From: Steroidobacteraceae bacterium
GTDB taxonomy: Bacteria; Pseudomonadota; Gammaproteobacteria; Steroidobacterales; Steroidobacteraceae
Assembly: GCA_019634895.1 (NCBI GenBank)
Contig: JAHCAM010000004.1
Span: forward strand, 1-64,000
Length of the DNA: 64,000 bases
Direction of reading: 5' to 3'
Shown here: one piece after another, positions 63,433-64,000 of the stretch
Numbering within the stretch: position 1 is the first letter of the stretch
How the letters are laid out: every line of letters begins with the position of its first letter
Program-made: the position numbers and the translations under genes
Notes under the pieces: model-generated
The model's database searches: none
Told to the model about the DNA's origin: nothing
What the model saw: only the letters and a program-made list of their open reading frames with translations

Positions 63433-64000
63433 GTTCGCGCACCGCGTCGCGGTACAGGATCTGGATGTAGCGCTCCGCGGTGATGAAGCCCCAGGCCAGC
63501 GTGCCGTCGTAGTCCGCGAACGGCTTTTCCGCCAGTACCTGCTCCAGCGTGCGGCCGGCCTTGACGCGTTCGCGCATGCGTTCGCGCGAGGTCACCAGCA
63601 GATTGCGGTACGTCTCGAGCCCGTTGCGGTCGGTCACCTTGCCATGGCCCGGTATCACGCGCGTGTGCTCGTCCGCGAGCGCCAGCATCCGGTCCACGGC
63701 CGCGATGACGCCGGCCACCGATCCGCCGGAATCCAGGTCGATGAACGGGTACATGGCGTGGAACACGAGGTCGCCGGTGTGGATCACGTTGGCCTTGCGG
63801 AAGTGGATGAACACGTCGCCGTCGGTGTGCGCGTTTGCGACGTGCATGCCGCGCAGTTCGTCGCCGTTGACGTGCAGCGAGAGGTCCTCGCTGAAGGTGA
63901 CCACCGGCAGCGCGCCCGGCGCCGACGGCGGGGTCGTGTGCTGGAAGAACTCGCTGAACTGCTCGACGCTCATGCGCGCGCGCACGTTGTCGTGCGCGAC
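63413..64000 (-). CDS. MBL-fold metallo-hydrolase (5' end outside the window)
   Basis: At least 195 residues are visible, and the frame is open to the window end, where it reads '[15 protein letters not shown]', a typical MBL linker before the second half. The His-rich first metal motif lies off the window. '[12 protein letters not shown]' and '[10 protein letters not shown]' supply metal ligands, and '[11 protein letters not shown]' the last His. The reaction is unknown. It converges on the ALDH gene and overlaps it by 20 bases. Confidence 0.88.
   Translation of the reverse strand, partial: VAHDNVRARMSVEQFSEFFQHTTPPSAPGALPVVTFSEDLSLHVNGDELRGMHVANAHTDGDVFIHFRKANVIHTGDLVFHAMYPFIDLDSGGSVAGVIAAVDRMLALADEHTRVIPGHGKVTDRNGLETYRNLLVTSRERMRERVKAGRTLEQVLAEKPFADYDGTLAWGFITAERYIQILYRDAVRELSPGRT

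Overview
The window is GC-rich and densely coded. It looks like a chromosomal segment of a gammaproteobacterium, perhaps near the Nevskiales, Steroidobacterales or Xanthomonadales; the taxonomic placement is inferred. Supporting signs are the order pabB-pabC-mltG-tmk-holB-pilZ, a single-operon Ccm system (ccmA to ccmI), uvrC-pgsA followed by tRNA-Gly, tRNA-Cys and a more distant tRNA-Leu, a large TonB-dependent receptor, and a rhombosortase with a GlyGly-CTERM-like protein. I see no insertion sequence, prophage, CRISPR array or replication origin.

Layout. 1-4318 (+): end of pabB, then pabC, mltG, tmk, holB and a PilZ gene, with start/stop overlaps or short gaps, closed by a perfect 22-bp inverted repeat. 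4379-8370 (-): a double cNMP-binding/rhodanese protein, a bifunctional beta-oxidation enzyme and an EEP-family phosphatase. 8439-13426: a stand-alone TIR-like protein, an ArsR-type regulator and the methylcitrate cycle genes prpB-prpC-prpD. 13574-18024 (+): a TonB receptor, a terminator, an FAH-family hydrolase and an MBL hydrolase. 18086-28841: small metabolic and unknown genes, including a diheme cytochrome, the putative GlyGly-CTERM/rhombosortase pair, a TetR regulator with a DUF4010 membrane protein, and hemG. 29003-35338 (-): an S9 peptidase, a TetR regulator with a palindrome at its start, a phasin, an aldo/keto reductase, an MFS/NTT-like transporter and a MaoC protein.

35360-42710 (-) is a complete cytochrome c maturation operon headed by a gene that looks like rquA (rhodoquinone biosynthesis). 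Facing away from it, 42895-49176 is a cluster of seven c-type cytochrome genes with 21 CXXCH motifs, including a nine-heme protein fused to a cytochrome b-like membrane domain. Maturation machinery, a likely quinone-modifying enzyme and the cytochromes therefore lie side by side and plausibly serve one respiratory branch. This is the most unusual part of the window.

50337-53326 holds tRNA-Leu(TAA), tRNA-Cys(GCA) and tRNA-Gly(GCC). Five small genes separate the Leu gene from the other two. 53362-60627 (-) is a nearly continuous run: class II DAHP synthase, aceB, aceA, a family 5-like uracil-DNA glycosylase, uvrC and pgsA. The window ends with a two-gene lysine-catabolism module (+) and a truncated MBL hydrolase (-).

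ccmC and aceA each carry one apparent single-base frameshift inside an alternating CG run. Both may be sequencing errors.
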